NCBI RefSeq assembly: GCF_000004825.1
Contig: NW_008805068.1
Coordinates: 1,612,001-1,676,000, forward strand
Length of the DNA stretch: 64,000 nt
Source of the DNA: Heterostelium album PN500
Taxonomy: Eukaryota > Evosea > Eumycetozoa > Acytosteliales > Acytosteliaceae
Direction: 5' to 3'
Shown: positions 11,390-21,293 of the stretch, in pieces
How the letters are laid out: the number at the start of each line of letters is the position of its first letter
How positions within the stretch are numbered: the first letter of the stretch is position 1
Position numbers and translations under genes: made by a program
Notes under the pieces: model-generated
Seen by the model: only the letters and a program-made list of their open reading frames with translations
Told to the model about the DNA's origin: nothing
Databases searched by the model: none

Positions 11390-11920
11390 AAACTACTGTT
11401 GGTAAGTAAATTTATCTACTCTCTTTTTTTTTTTTTTTTTTGTTGGTAAAGTAACTATATATCACTTTTTTTATGACCACCTCTAATAAAATTGATAAAA
11501 TGGTTATAAATAACGAATGAAATTTCATTTTCAATCATTATTTGTATATATTTGTCAATTTGATTGATTATTTTTCATAACTTAATTTTGTCACTTTTTT
11601 TTTTTCTTCGCACCACCATCTACAGCCAAATAAGTAATTTATTTAGTGATGATCAAATTCCAAAAGAATCTCGAGACAATGGAATTTTTTTTTACTTAGT
11701 CATCATCATTATTTTGGCATCCTCTTTCATATTCCACACTACTTTTTTTACAAACAAAAAAAACAATTTATTTTTTTATTTTTATTTTATTTTTCAAATT
11801 TATTTAATTTTCCTTGTGGTTGTTCATCCACCCTTTTTTATTAGTGAACAAACATTTTTAACATTATCATTTTTATTTTCTCTTTTTTTTAAAAGCAATC
11901 ATAACTTTGAATTATTAGAC

Positions 11921-12746
11921 ATGACTGGTCACTGCCACAAGCACGAACAAATCCGTATTAGAAAGCAAGCTCCAAAGTTCCAAGGACAAGCTGTCGTCAA
12001 CGGTGAATTCAAGGATATCTCTTTGGATGACTACAAGGGTGAGTATTACAAAAACACAATAATTTAAATTAGCGTATATTTAATAAAATTTGTTTATATT
12101 AATATGTTTTTTTTTTTGCAAATTAATTTTAGGTAAATACGTTTACTTCTTCTTCTACCCATTGGATTTCACTTTTGTATGCCCAACTGAAATCATTGCT
12201 TTCTCTGAAGCCGCTGAGGAATTCAGAAAGATCGGTTGTGAGATCATTGCCTGTTCAGTAGACTCTGTCTTCTCTCATTTGGCTTGGATCAACACTCCAC
12301 GTAAGGAAGGTGGTTTGGGTGGTATCAAGTTCCCAATCTTGTCAGACATTACTCACCAAGTCTCCAAAGATTACGGTGTATACATTGAGGAGGACGGTCA
12401 CACCATCCGTGGTTCATTCATCATCGGAAAGGACGGGTATGTATAAAAAACAAAACAAAACAAAACAAAACTACAATCCAATTGGTTTATAGATATTAAT
12501 AATTTACACTTTTTTTTTTCCTTTTCCTTTCATTTTTTATCTAATTACAGTTTGGTCAAGCACATCCAATTGAACGACAACCCAGTCGGAAGAAACGTTG
12601 AGGAAGCTCTCCGTCTCGTCAAGGGATATATGTACACTGATGTTCACGGTGAGGTTTGCCCAGCCAACTGGAACCCAGACAACAGCAAGACTATGATCCC
12701 AGATCCAAAGGGTTCAAAGGCTTACTTCCAATCTGTCAACCAATAA
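11921..12746 (+). CDS. prdx4: typical 2-Cys peroxiredoxin
   Basis: Three exons (11921-12038, 12133-12436, 12551-12746) join in phase to 205 residues. The peroxidatic cysteine lies in the signature DFTFVCPTE, and the resolving cysteine in GEVCPANW near the C-terminus, so this is a typical 2-Cys enzyme that reduces hydrogen peroxide using thioredoxin. The GGLG insertion ([11 protein letters not shown]) of sensitive eukaryotic 2-Cys peroxiredoxins is present. The C-terminal helix with YF (AYFQSV) is also present, so the enzyme may be inactivated by over-oxidation. The closest known relative is the D. discoideum peroxiredoxin-4 group; the symbol is assigned by family. The chosen ATG ([10 protein letters not shown]) has no signal peptide. 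The same frame stays open upstream, but that part is a run of Phe/Ile/Leu typical of T-rich noncoding DNA. Confidence 0.92.
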
Positions 12747-12928
12747 ATAAATTAACAGAGAGTTCCACACCTCTTGTTTGTATAAAAAAAAGAACATCTT
12801 TCTATTTAAATATAATCTTTCTTTACATAATATAAAATATCTTTACTCCAACAAAAAAAAACATTTAAAATATCATATGCTCATCTGCAGAACAAAGATA
12901 TAAAAGTCGTACAATGTACAATCGTAAA

Positions 12929-13355
12929 ATGATCACAAAAGTTTATATTTCTGCTAAAAAATGATTTTTTTATCTAACAACATGTGACGCAGCACAAGGT
13001 ACAGTCGAGTATACTAATTATCCATTGTATACATGCAAGTAAGTAAATAAACTATAAATAGATTTATATTCTAATTTGATTTGTTCAAAAATTAAGGACT
13101 GTCGATATGAAATGTGCTCCACCAACAGACACCACAGTTTTATATGTCACTCCTATCAACCAAACTGGTTTTGAATTCAAAACCTACCAAAATATGTCAG
13201 ACTGAAAAAACAATCTTGTAGTAGGTTCAAACCAATGTGGTATTTGTTACAACCAACAAATGAACATAACATTTCAACAAATAAAAGATCAATGGATTTC
13301 GTATCCTTCAACATTGCATTACTATTATGTATTGTTTAATTATTCTTTTAAATAA
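12929..13355 (+). pseudogene. spliced secreted-protein gene interrupted by two in-frame TGA codons
   Basis: Two exons (12929-13038 and 13097-13355) join in phase across a 58-base intron (AA|GTAAGT ... TTAAG|G). The frame reads MITKVYISAKK, TGA (12962-12964), then FFYLTTCDAAQGTVEYTN, a Cys/Asn/Thr-containing domain, TGA (13203-13205), and a further 49 residues with CGICYNQQMNITF before TAA. Everything between the stops looks like real protein and the splice sites are intact, so the gene is either a recent pseudogene or is read through. Family unknown; it resembles the many small secreted dictyostelid proteins only in style. UGA serves as a normal stop in other genes of this window, which argues against reassignment. 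Confidence 0.5.
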
Positions 13356-13391
13356 ATAAATAAAATTTATTATTTATAAAAAGTTTATTTA

Positions 13392-13882
13392 TTATAGATT
13401 TTCTTCTTTCTTAAAGTTAATTGTTACAAAAGGTTGGTCTCCATATTTATATTTAAACATTTCTTGTCCTTCTTGGAAATTTAGAAACTCTATGATAGTA
13501 AAAAGTAATTGTTTATAAAATTAATTTATATTCCAATTTAGTTTAATACATTATACAAATTACCTTTATTACATTCTAAATGTTCACATAACTTTTGAAA
13601 TATGGATTCATCTTTCCAAAAGAGAGTTGTTTTTGGATGGAATAGTTTTCCATCTATGACTGGAATTTGAGCATGAGGTATATGTACCAAATCGCCATTA
13701 GCCTTGATTACATCTCTAGATTTACATTTTTCATAGGGCAACAATTTTGTTAATAAATGAGTTCTTTGTTGATCTGATAATTTATCATTAAATAGAATCT
13801 CGAGCTTGGTGCACCCTTCTTTATTGTTATGATGTAAACTTTTGGGAGGAGGAGTTGATGTAACTTTTATTGGATCTTCCAT
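13392..13882 (-). CDS. small unknown protein, 138 residues
   Basis: Two exons on the minus strand (13882-13564 and 13489-13392) join in phase across a 74-base intron (G|GTAATT ... CATAG|AG). The protein has a polar N-terminus (MEDPIKVTSTPPPKS) and then a compact mixed region ending in VTINFKKEENL. No signal peptide or membrane helix is present. I do not recognise the family. Composition (balanced charged and hydrophobic residues, conserved-looking Trp, His and Pro in HPKTTLFWKDES) suggests a folded cytosolic domain. It ends 36 bases after the interrupted gene on the opposite strand. Confidence 0.6.
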
Positions 13883-14142
13883 TCTTTTTATTATTATTTA
13901 TTAATATTTGTTTGGAACACTAATTAAATAATAAAATTTTGTGAACATTAAATTAAAATGGACCCTTTTCAAAAGTTCGGAAAAGGGAAATCTTTTTTTA
14001 TTTAATTTTTAAATTTGTTAACCCCTCTGTAGCCCAAATCGTTTTTATCCTTTTTTGGATATTAATATTCAATAATTAATTAAAAACAAATAAAAGTTGA
14101 TGAATTATTTTATAATTTTTATATATTTTCTTTTATTTATAA

Positions 14143-16015
14143 TTATTTGAATACTTTCGAATCTGAAATTTGAGCATTCCAAATCATTTGGTATTGCATA
14201 CTATATAAAAGTTGAACGAATGGTTGACCAATAAATACGGTAATCCACATGACTACATTTCCAAATCTTGTTTTCTGTAATATTGGAAGTTGTGTAAAAT
14301 ATACAAGACCAACTAAATATTAATTATTATTATTATTATTATTATTAGAGTAAGTAAGATGTTAGAATAGAGAAAACAAATAATAATAAAATAATTTACA
14401 TACTTTGAAGAATCATTGTTGTAGATAGAATCGGTCTGACGAATTTAAAAGATAAAACCATAACAATTTCATGTAAAAGAGCAGATAGTAAGAAAGTAGA
14501 GATGAATGCACCGAATTTGTTCATCTTTACGGTGTGCATAGAGTCGGTATATACATGACGTAGCATCCATTTGTGAACTGGACGATTCCATCTTCTCCAC
14601 CACATATCAAATGTAGTTGCATTCCACCAATCTTGATAGAATTCTCTATCAGCAAATCTTGTAATCTCAGCAAATATATTTAATAAACAATGGAATACAC
14701 CATAGAATCTATAGATAATAATAATTAATGTTAATTAAAAATAAATAATGTAATAGCAAAAACCTAATTAATCATTACCCTAACATCCAAAGACTCATAG
14801 CTGGTAGTGAAAGTCTAACAACCAATAACATAAATGGTTGACGATCAACATCTTTATATAATGGATTACAGTAACATACTATAACAAAATAAAATGACAA
14901 TTAATAATTAACAAATAATGGTTGATATAAAAAAATAATAGTAATATGAATATTTACACATTAAATAGAATACAGTGAAAGTACCGATAAAAGCAAGAGT
15001 TTCCTTTAGAACATAGGTCCAACGAATGGATGGAGTTCTTGGGAAGTATGGTTCGTATACCAAAGTTGGAGCAACCAAAAAGAATGAGAAATGCTTTAGT
15101 GAAACATTGGGAATAAGATCACGTCTGGTGATTGGAGAGTTGTTTTTGCTAGCTTTGACCGATCCTCTCTTTAGCGAGAAGTTAGTATACCAATAGGAGT
15201 GATTCTTCATAGTGTAAACACATAGTTGTAATCCAGTACCACCACTAAGAACTAATAATAATAATTATTTAATAATGTTGGAAATTTAATTATTATTTTG
15301 TTTTTCTTACTTACTTGGTGATAGGTTATATTGGAATAGAATATCACATGTCACATAGAATGCTGTTATTTGCCATGCAAAGTAGATCACTACCGAGAGC
15401 CAAGCTGGAATCTTGTTGTTGACAAAGAGACGAGTGGAAATGTAGGTGACATAACTAAAGAGAACCAATCCAATCCAAACAAAGAATCCTATGTACCACT
15501 TGTCGACTAGCCAGTAGAACAAATCAAAGTCCATCGGAGTGCCATACTTGACATAGTGTTCTGCCATCATTGAGAATCCAACCATTACATAGCAAATAGC
15601 AATATAATTAAATGTTCCCCATTGAATATTTGCATTCTGTGGTGTACTAATAAATAAAATAAAATAGGTAGAATACATTGTATATAAATATTAATATTAT
15701 TAAAGGTGTTGTAGTATCGTTTGATGTGTGTATTTCAACTAACGTTAATAAAGATTCTCTTGGTTTTGAAATGGCAGAGAAACGTTCCAGTGATGGTGAA
15801 TGTGGAGCTTCATCGTTGTTTGTCTCATTGGATTTCGGAGCCGATAGAAAAGAGGAGGATGATGGCGAAGATGATCCAGATGTATGTTGTTGTTGTTGCT
15901 GTTGTTGCTGCTGCATTGATTTACTCATCAATTCACTCAACAACTTTGGAGAGGATGATCCAGAATCACCTGAATGTCCTTTATCTTTTTTATTTCTTTT
16001 ATTTATACTTTGCAT
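14143..16015 (-). CDS. dgat1: diacylglycerol O-acyltransferase 1 (MBOAT family)
   Basis: Six exons (16015-15744, 15646-15315, 15251-14958, 14878-14779, 14708-14404, 14312-14143) join in phase to 490 residues. The first ~85 residues are a polar tail with a poly-Gln run and many Ser. Then come about nine membrane helices. The DGAT1/ACAT hallmarks are present: WWNATTFDMWWRRWNRPVHK, RHVY, and SALLHE with the catalytic MBOAT histidine. The enzyme joins acyl-CoA to diacylglycerol at the ER to make triacylglycerol. DGAT1 rather than sterol acyltransferase is chosen from the WNRPVHKW motif. The exon 1 donor GTTAGT is weak but is the only GT that restores phase into TPQNANIQWG. The CAG/CAA-type run probably varies in length. 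Confidence 0.93.
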
Positions 16016-16609
16016 CTATTTATCAATATAATATATATATATGATAATATATAAATAAATGTCTTTACAAAAAAAATAAATAAAAAAATTTACAAATTAA
16101 AAAAAATGAAATTGAATAAATAGTGTTTGATTTATATATATATATATTTAATGTTTATCTAAATGTATTTATCTGATTGATTGAGTGTCGTTTAACAAAT
16201 ATATTATTTTACAAAAAAATAAAATAAAAATGAGAACCACCCTCATTAGTTTTTATATTGTTTTTTAGGGAATAGGAATTTCATTGAAGTTGATTTAATT
16301 TAATTAAAAATTATTTATTTGATTTTTTTTGTTTTTTTTTGATTTGAATAAACAACTGGGTCAAAAAAATTATTTTTTTATATTAATTTTTTTACATTAT
16401 TGTTTTTTCATTTTAAATAATACTCTTTTTTATTTATTTATTTAATATTATTACTAAAGAACGCGATTGTATATAGTTAGTTAAATAATAGTAATATATT
16501 TATATTTATAATAAACCTAATAACTTTTTATTTTTAATTGTTTTTTATTTATTTTAATAGTAATAAATTATCAATATATATATAGTAAATAATAATTCAT
16601 TTTTGAAAC
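16016..16609. other. divergent promoter region between DGAT1 and PHAF1
   Basis: 594 bases of A/T-rich DNA separate the two start codons of divergently transcribed genes. Poly-T and poly-A tracts dominate. No distinct element was recognised. Confidence 0.5.
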
Positions 16610-18527
16610 ATGTCAAGACAACTTAAACTAGAATTACAACCAGGCAAAAGTTTAGGTGATTTCATTTTGGGTATGACGATATCCGAAGCATTGAATGTAA
16701 TCAAGCCTGGAAATGTTGCTGTAATCAATAAAGTCGATATTATATTTAATGATGCCGTATGTATTTACTTTAGTTTAGTTTAGTTTAGTTTAGTTTTGCT
16801 GATTAGTTGTTTAAACGAATTCAAATTGATATTAATATGATAATTTAATTGAATGTTATGAAATTAAAACGATTATTATATAATTAGGATCCACTAAGTA
16901 TTGATATTGTACTTAAATTGGTTGACGATGGTGTTTTACTCAGATTTGCACCGTCTTCACAGAGATTGCGAGTGATTGAGATCTTTGATGTTTCAAGACT
17001 AGCACTTAGCTATCGTGGATCGATCTTTTCGAGCTCTGACAACATTGCATCGTTTGTAAATATCTATTCAAAGTTTGGACCGTCGTATCCAGGTGATTTC
17101 AACGCCAAGAAGAGTGTATATCATCTTCATTACCCTGGATTATCATTTAGTTTTCCAATTCCACCCAAGTTTAACACATTGTACAGTGAAGGAACAGAGT
17201 TACCAGTGGAGCTACCCGATGGTTCTACACCTCTAGTTTCAAAGATATTCATATATAGCGGATTACAAATGAAAACACCACTCTCTGTATTACCATCTCA
17301 AAATGAAGAGATCATTATTTGTGTAAGTAGTTTGCTATTAAATAATATGTTATAAACATTGATTGGTATTAATTATTATTTATTATTATTATTATTAAAT
17401 AGCCAAATATAGGAGTTTATTTTAGTAAGAAAAATTGTATATTGACATTCAATTCTACACCACAAGATGTTCTGAGTGAATTGGGACCACCATCAAAAAT
17501 CTATCACAAGGAGGAGGACAATATGAAGATTCACACCTACCAGGTAGAGATGACACCGGCACCAGATTACTTTTACAACTATTTCCACTTGGGAATAGAT
17601 GTCCTCTTTGATTCAAAGAGAAATACCGCCAAGAAATATATATTCCATACAAACTTTCCAACTCATTATGAATTTAATTTGTATGTAATTCTTTATTTAT
17701 ACCTAAAAGTTAACTTTTAGTTTACTAACCTTTCTGCTCTCTTATCATTATTAATGATATGATAACTTATATTAGATATTCAAAATGTTCATTTAAGATA
17801 TTAGATAATAGCAATAACTCCAAGACAATATTTGAGGCACTTAAGCATCTTGCTGAAGGTAAATTCATACCAAACAATACACCACCTCAACAACCAAAGT
17901 CATCACCATCCACCACCACCAATGATAATATAAATGCAATTGAAGCAAATAATAGTAATGGAAAACAACAGAATAACAATAACAATAGTAGCAATAGTAA
18001 TAATAATAGCCAATCACCTCTATCTTCATCACCATCGAGTCTATCTATATTGCCATCATCGTCATCAATGTCGTCGGCTGTTGGAGCATCATCAGAGATT
18101 CAAGCACGTCATGATGCAATCATTGATCAATCTATCCAAACAATTCATCCTGATATGAAATGGGAGGAAGTCCAGAATATCTTTGGTAAATCAGGTAAAC
18201 CAGTTGTCAACAACAGAGGTTCCATTTCAAATCCATTCGGATCCACTTATTTCTATGGTTATCCAGGTATAATATTTGAAGTAAGTTTTATTAATAATAA
18301 TCATCCAATAATGTTGAACATATTTAACTAATAGTAATAATAATAATTTTTATTAACATCTTTTTTAGATTATGAGAAATCAATATATTTCATCAGTATG
18401 TCTTTTCGATGACTCACCAATCTATGTAACCGATTTGATGGGATCAGGTGTAAACAATCATAATCAAAATAATAGTATGATCAGTGGAATGAATAGTCAT
18501 ATCGATAGTATTGAAAATGGTTTTTAA
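16610..18527 (+). CDS. PHAF1: PHAF1 / C16orf70 (UPF0183) family protein
   Basis: Five exons (16610-16756, 16888-17322, 17403-17680, 17776-18280, 18369-18527) give 507 residues. The family pattern is clear throughout: SLGDFILGMTISEALNVI at the N-terminus, RLRVIEIFDVSRLALSY, YHLHYPGLSFSFPIP, KIFIYSG, then QDVLSELGPPSKIYHKEEDN, DYFYNYFHLGIDVLFD, and NPFGSTYFYGYPGIIFEV near the end. In animals this protein joins BCAS3 at the phagophore assembly site and binds phosphoinositides, so a role in autophagy is expected. A Ser/Asn-rich insert of about 110 residues splits the C-terminal half, as is common for dictyostelid proteins. A short Asn/Ser tail follows the conserved end. Transcribed divergently from dgat1. 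Confidence 0.93.
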
Positions 18528-18825
18528 TAATAATAATAATATAAATTAAATTGCTTCGTTCTGTACAAATTTTTATAAAAATAAAACACACACATAATCA
18601 ACATTACATTTTTAAAAAATGATTTTGACTTTTTATTAATTTGTTTTTTATTTTAAAAATATTGTTGTTGTGATGGTAAAAAAAGGTGTGTGTATGATCA
18701 TCTTTCTCTAACAATTTATTTTTTAAAATTATTATTATTTTTTTAGTGTATTAAACTTTGTTTTAAAAGATAGAATAATAGATTATATATATATTATATA
18801 TTAATAAAAACTTTAAAAAGAAGGA

Positions 18826-19470
18826 ATGATATGTATTAGAAAACCATCGGATAGTCAGATAAGAGAATATCTGGCACAGAGAAGAGAAACACCTTTCCCC
18901 TATACATATATCCACGGTACAAAAGAGTACGATACGAAACCAGAGTTTGAAGCGGATCCAAGATTCGCAAACTACGATATAGATTACTCAAAGATTCATT
19001 TGGGTCGCGGCAGAGAATGCTTTGAGCGCGCCGTCGCCGCAATGAAGTCGTGGAAGATGTTCGATGTCGACTGGGTCGATTTCTGTTTCAATGACGTACC
19101 TATAGCGGTTGGAAACACAGTGGCAGTTGCATCGAAACAATTTGGATTCTGGGCACTGAATTTCTGTCGCGTTGTATATATGATCGATGGTCCCGACGAA
19201 GACGAGTCGGTGATTCGCTTTGGATTTGCCTATGGTACACTAGATCACTTGGAGAAAGGTGAAGAGCGATTCACCATCGAATGGCGACGTGATCCCAACT
19301 CTGGCGACGGCGATGTCTTTTACGAACTACTCTCTTTCTCGGAACCACAACACTGGATGACGCAACTCGGTTATCCAATAGCCAGATTCTTCCAAGAGAA
19401 ATTTAAAGTCGATTCAAGTAACGCAATGCTGAAAGCAGTTGGATCAACTGAAAGAATTAAAAATGTATAG
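18826..19470 (+). CDS. DUF1990 (UPF0548) family protein
   Basis: A single exon of 214 residues. The DUF1990 pattern is evident: IDYSKIHLGRGRECFERA, WKMFDVDWVDFCF, IAVGNTVAVASKQFGFWALN, RFGFAYGTLDHLEKGEERF, and a C-terminal HWMTQLGYPIARFFQEKF. The family occurs in bacteria and plants; its biochemical role is not established, and the fold resembles lipid-binding START-like proteins (inference). No signal peptide or membrane helix. The coding DNA is more GC-rich than its neighbours and the gene has no intron. Both could hint at acquisition from bacteria, but neither is strong. The first ATG after a pure A/T leader is taken as the start. Confidence 0.85.
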   Translation: MICIRKPSDSQIREYLAQRRETPFPYTYIHGTKEYDTKPEFEADPRFANYDIDYSKIHLGRGRECFERAVAAMKSWKMFDVDWVDFCFNDVPIAVGNTVAVASKQFGFWALNFCRVVYMIDGPDEDESVIRFGFAYGTLDHLEKGEERFTIEWRRDPNSGDGDVFYELLSFSEPQHWMTQLGYPIARFFQEKFKVDSSNAMLKAVGSTERIKNV

Positions 19471-19700
19471 AGAAAAATTAACAAAAAAAAATAAAAATCA
19501 ATTTTCCACTCAATTTTTTTATTATTATTAAACAAGTATAATGAAAACAATAATAATAATAATGTAAATACAAATAATAATATATGTGAATATAACAACA
19601 ATAATTGATTGGATTAATTATATACTGTTTATTATTATTATAATTGTTGTTGTTTTTTTGTTGTTTTTTAAATTTGGATTACTATTTTTGTGAAAACAAA

Positions 19701-20384
19701 CTAAAAACTAAATTGTTTATCTTTAACATTATTTTGTAGATGATTGACATTATTCTGTAGGTTAATCTCGTCAATGTTTTGGAAATGTTCTAGTCTTTTA
19801 CTAAGACTATGGAATATCAATAGTTTTTGAATAAGATTTGGTTCTTTATCGCGTATGTGTAGGAGGACTTTTTTCAGTTCACGTTCGATGGTCAGCAAAC
19901 TGTCAATTGGAAATTCTGGATGGAAGTCGAGCACTTCAGGAATTAGAAGGTTACGATTATGTTTTCCGGTGTTTTCTTTTACGCTTTTGATGTAGTTGAT
20001 TTGGTGGATAAAGACAGAGTTGTCTGAACTCTCCATGAATGAACGAAGCACACTTGGTAGTTGCAAATAGTTGTTGGCCAGTCCATTAATAAGTTTGTCG
20101 TCTAAATTCTGTCCATACTGGATTAGATCAGGAATTCCAACTAAGAGTTCACGCAAATCTGGGAATGGTTCTTCAATTTTTCCACCGTTTGCAGTTGCCG
20201 TGGTGCTGCCAAGTGTTTTGACTGCATCCCAGAAACCTTGGCCATAATCCTTGTAGGAATTCTGATTACCAAAAGCCTCAATTAATTTCTCAATCGACAA
20301 TTCGGCCGATGACGGAACCACCAAGATTGCCGTCACTATAAAATAAAATACTACTAAAGTATTTCTTTTTTTTTTTAAATTCAT
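19701..20384 (-). CDS. orphan secreted protein, 227 residues
   Basis: A single exon with a lysine-containing N-terminus and hydrophobic core (NTLVVFYFIVTAILVVPSSA) that forms a good signal peptide with cleavage likely after SSA. The mature part is about 200 residues, mostly helical in character. It has no cysteine and no membrane segment, and contains LRELLVGIPDLIQYGQNLDD and an Asn-rich end (NLQNNVNHLQNNVKDKQ). I do not recognise a family. It is convergent with the DUF1990 gene, with about 230 bases between stop codons. Secreted or lumenal location is inferred from the signal peptide only. Confidence 0.7.
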   Translation of the reverse strand: MNLKKKRNTLVVFYFIVTAILVVPSSAELSIEKLIEAFGNQNSYKDYGQGFWDAVKTLGSTTATANGGKIEEPFPDLRELLVGIPDLIQYGQNLDDKLINGLANNYLQLPSVLRSFMESSDNSVFIHQINYIKSVKENTGKHNRNLLIPEVLDFHPEFPIDSLLTIERELKKVLLHIRDKEPNLIQKLLIFHSLSKRLEHFQNIDEINLQNNVNHLQNNVKDKQFSF

Positions 20385-21293
20385 AATAAAATATTTATTT
20401 ATGTATATTATTTTAATTATTATCTATTTATTTTTAATTTTAATTTTAATATGATGATGATGATGATGGATATAGGTATAGAATAATAATATTATTATTT
20501 AATAGATAATTTTGAAAATAATAAAACCAACAATATGTTTGTTAATGTATAACAAAAAAAAATAGTGTAAAATAAATAATTTAAATCAATTCATATTTAC
20601 TCAGATATCTGATGATTATTATTTGTTTTGTTTTTGGATTTGATTGACTGTGATCATCAAAAACTAATAATATCAATCAAATAAGTAAAGTCATATGAAT
20701 TTGTAAACACATTGTTAAAGAAAAAAAAAAATTAAATAACAAACTTAATAATCATTTGTTGTGTATGAGCAGCTGATGAAGTAAAAGTTGAAAGTAAGAA
20801 CCAAGGAATTGGATAATCTTATCGCAACGATAACAATGAAGAATAAATATTATTAAATTTTGAAAAATGTGTAGGGTAATAATAATTATTCACCATTGTT
20901 TATAGTGCTAGTTCTCTAGTGGTAGTTGATATGATTGTATGTTTGTTTTTGATCCTTAAACCACTAGAGTACAAAAGATGTGAAGTGTGGGGTGTGGTGT
21001 TTGAAAAAAAAAAAAAAAAAAAATTATGTGTGTTCAAAACAAATTTAAATTTATTTTACTATTTTTTTTTTTTTTTTTTAATAATAATAATTCATAATAA
21101 AAGATATTATTATTTTTTTTTGGTTGTAGTTTTTTTTTTTTTAAAAATAAACTATCTATCTATTTATTTATTTACAATAAAATATATTTATACAGATTTT
21201 AACATTTATATTTATATTTATTTATATATGTAAATAATATTTAAATTTTATATTATTTATTATATACTTATATATATTAATAGATATAATAGT
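20385..21293. other. 900-base AT-rich gap between divergent genes, with one hairpin
   Basis: Extremely A/T-rich with long T and A homopolymers in its second half. The one structured element is an inverted repeat at 20914-20969, listed separately. The rest reads as divergent promoter DNA. Confidence 0.5.
20914..20969. repeat. 10-bp inverted repeat with 36-base loop (possible small RNA hairpin)
   Basis: CTCTAGTGGT (20914-20923) and ACCACTAGAG (20960-20969) are perfect complements. A TATAG precedes the left arm by about 10 bases, and CCTTA stands directly before the right arm. The size and end-pairing recall the short structured noncoding RNAs of Dictyostelia. The full conserved 11-base motif of class I RNAs (CCTTACAGCAA) is absent, so this is only a candidate. 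Confidence 0.3.

Noticed and set aside
13200-13210. Selenoprotein explanation for the TGA codons
   Set aside because: Two TGAs, one inside the signal peptide, no neighbouring redox motif, and no SECIS-like structure that I can see; pseudogene is simpler.
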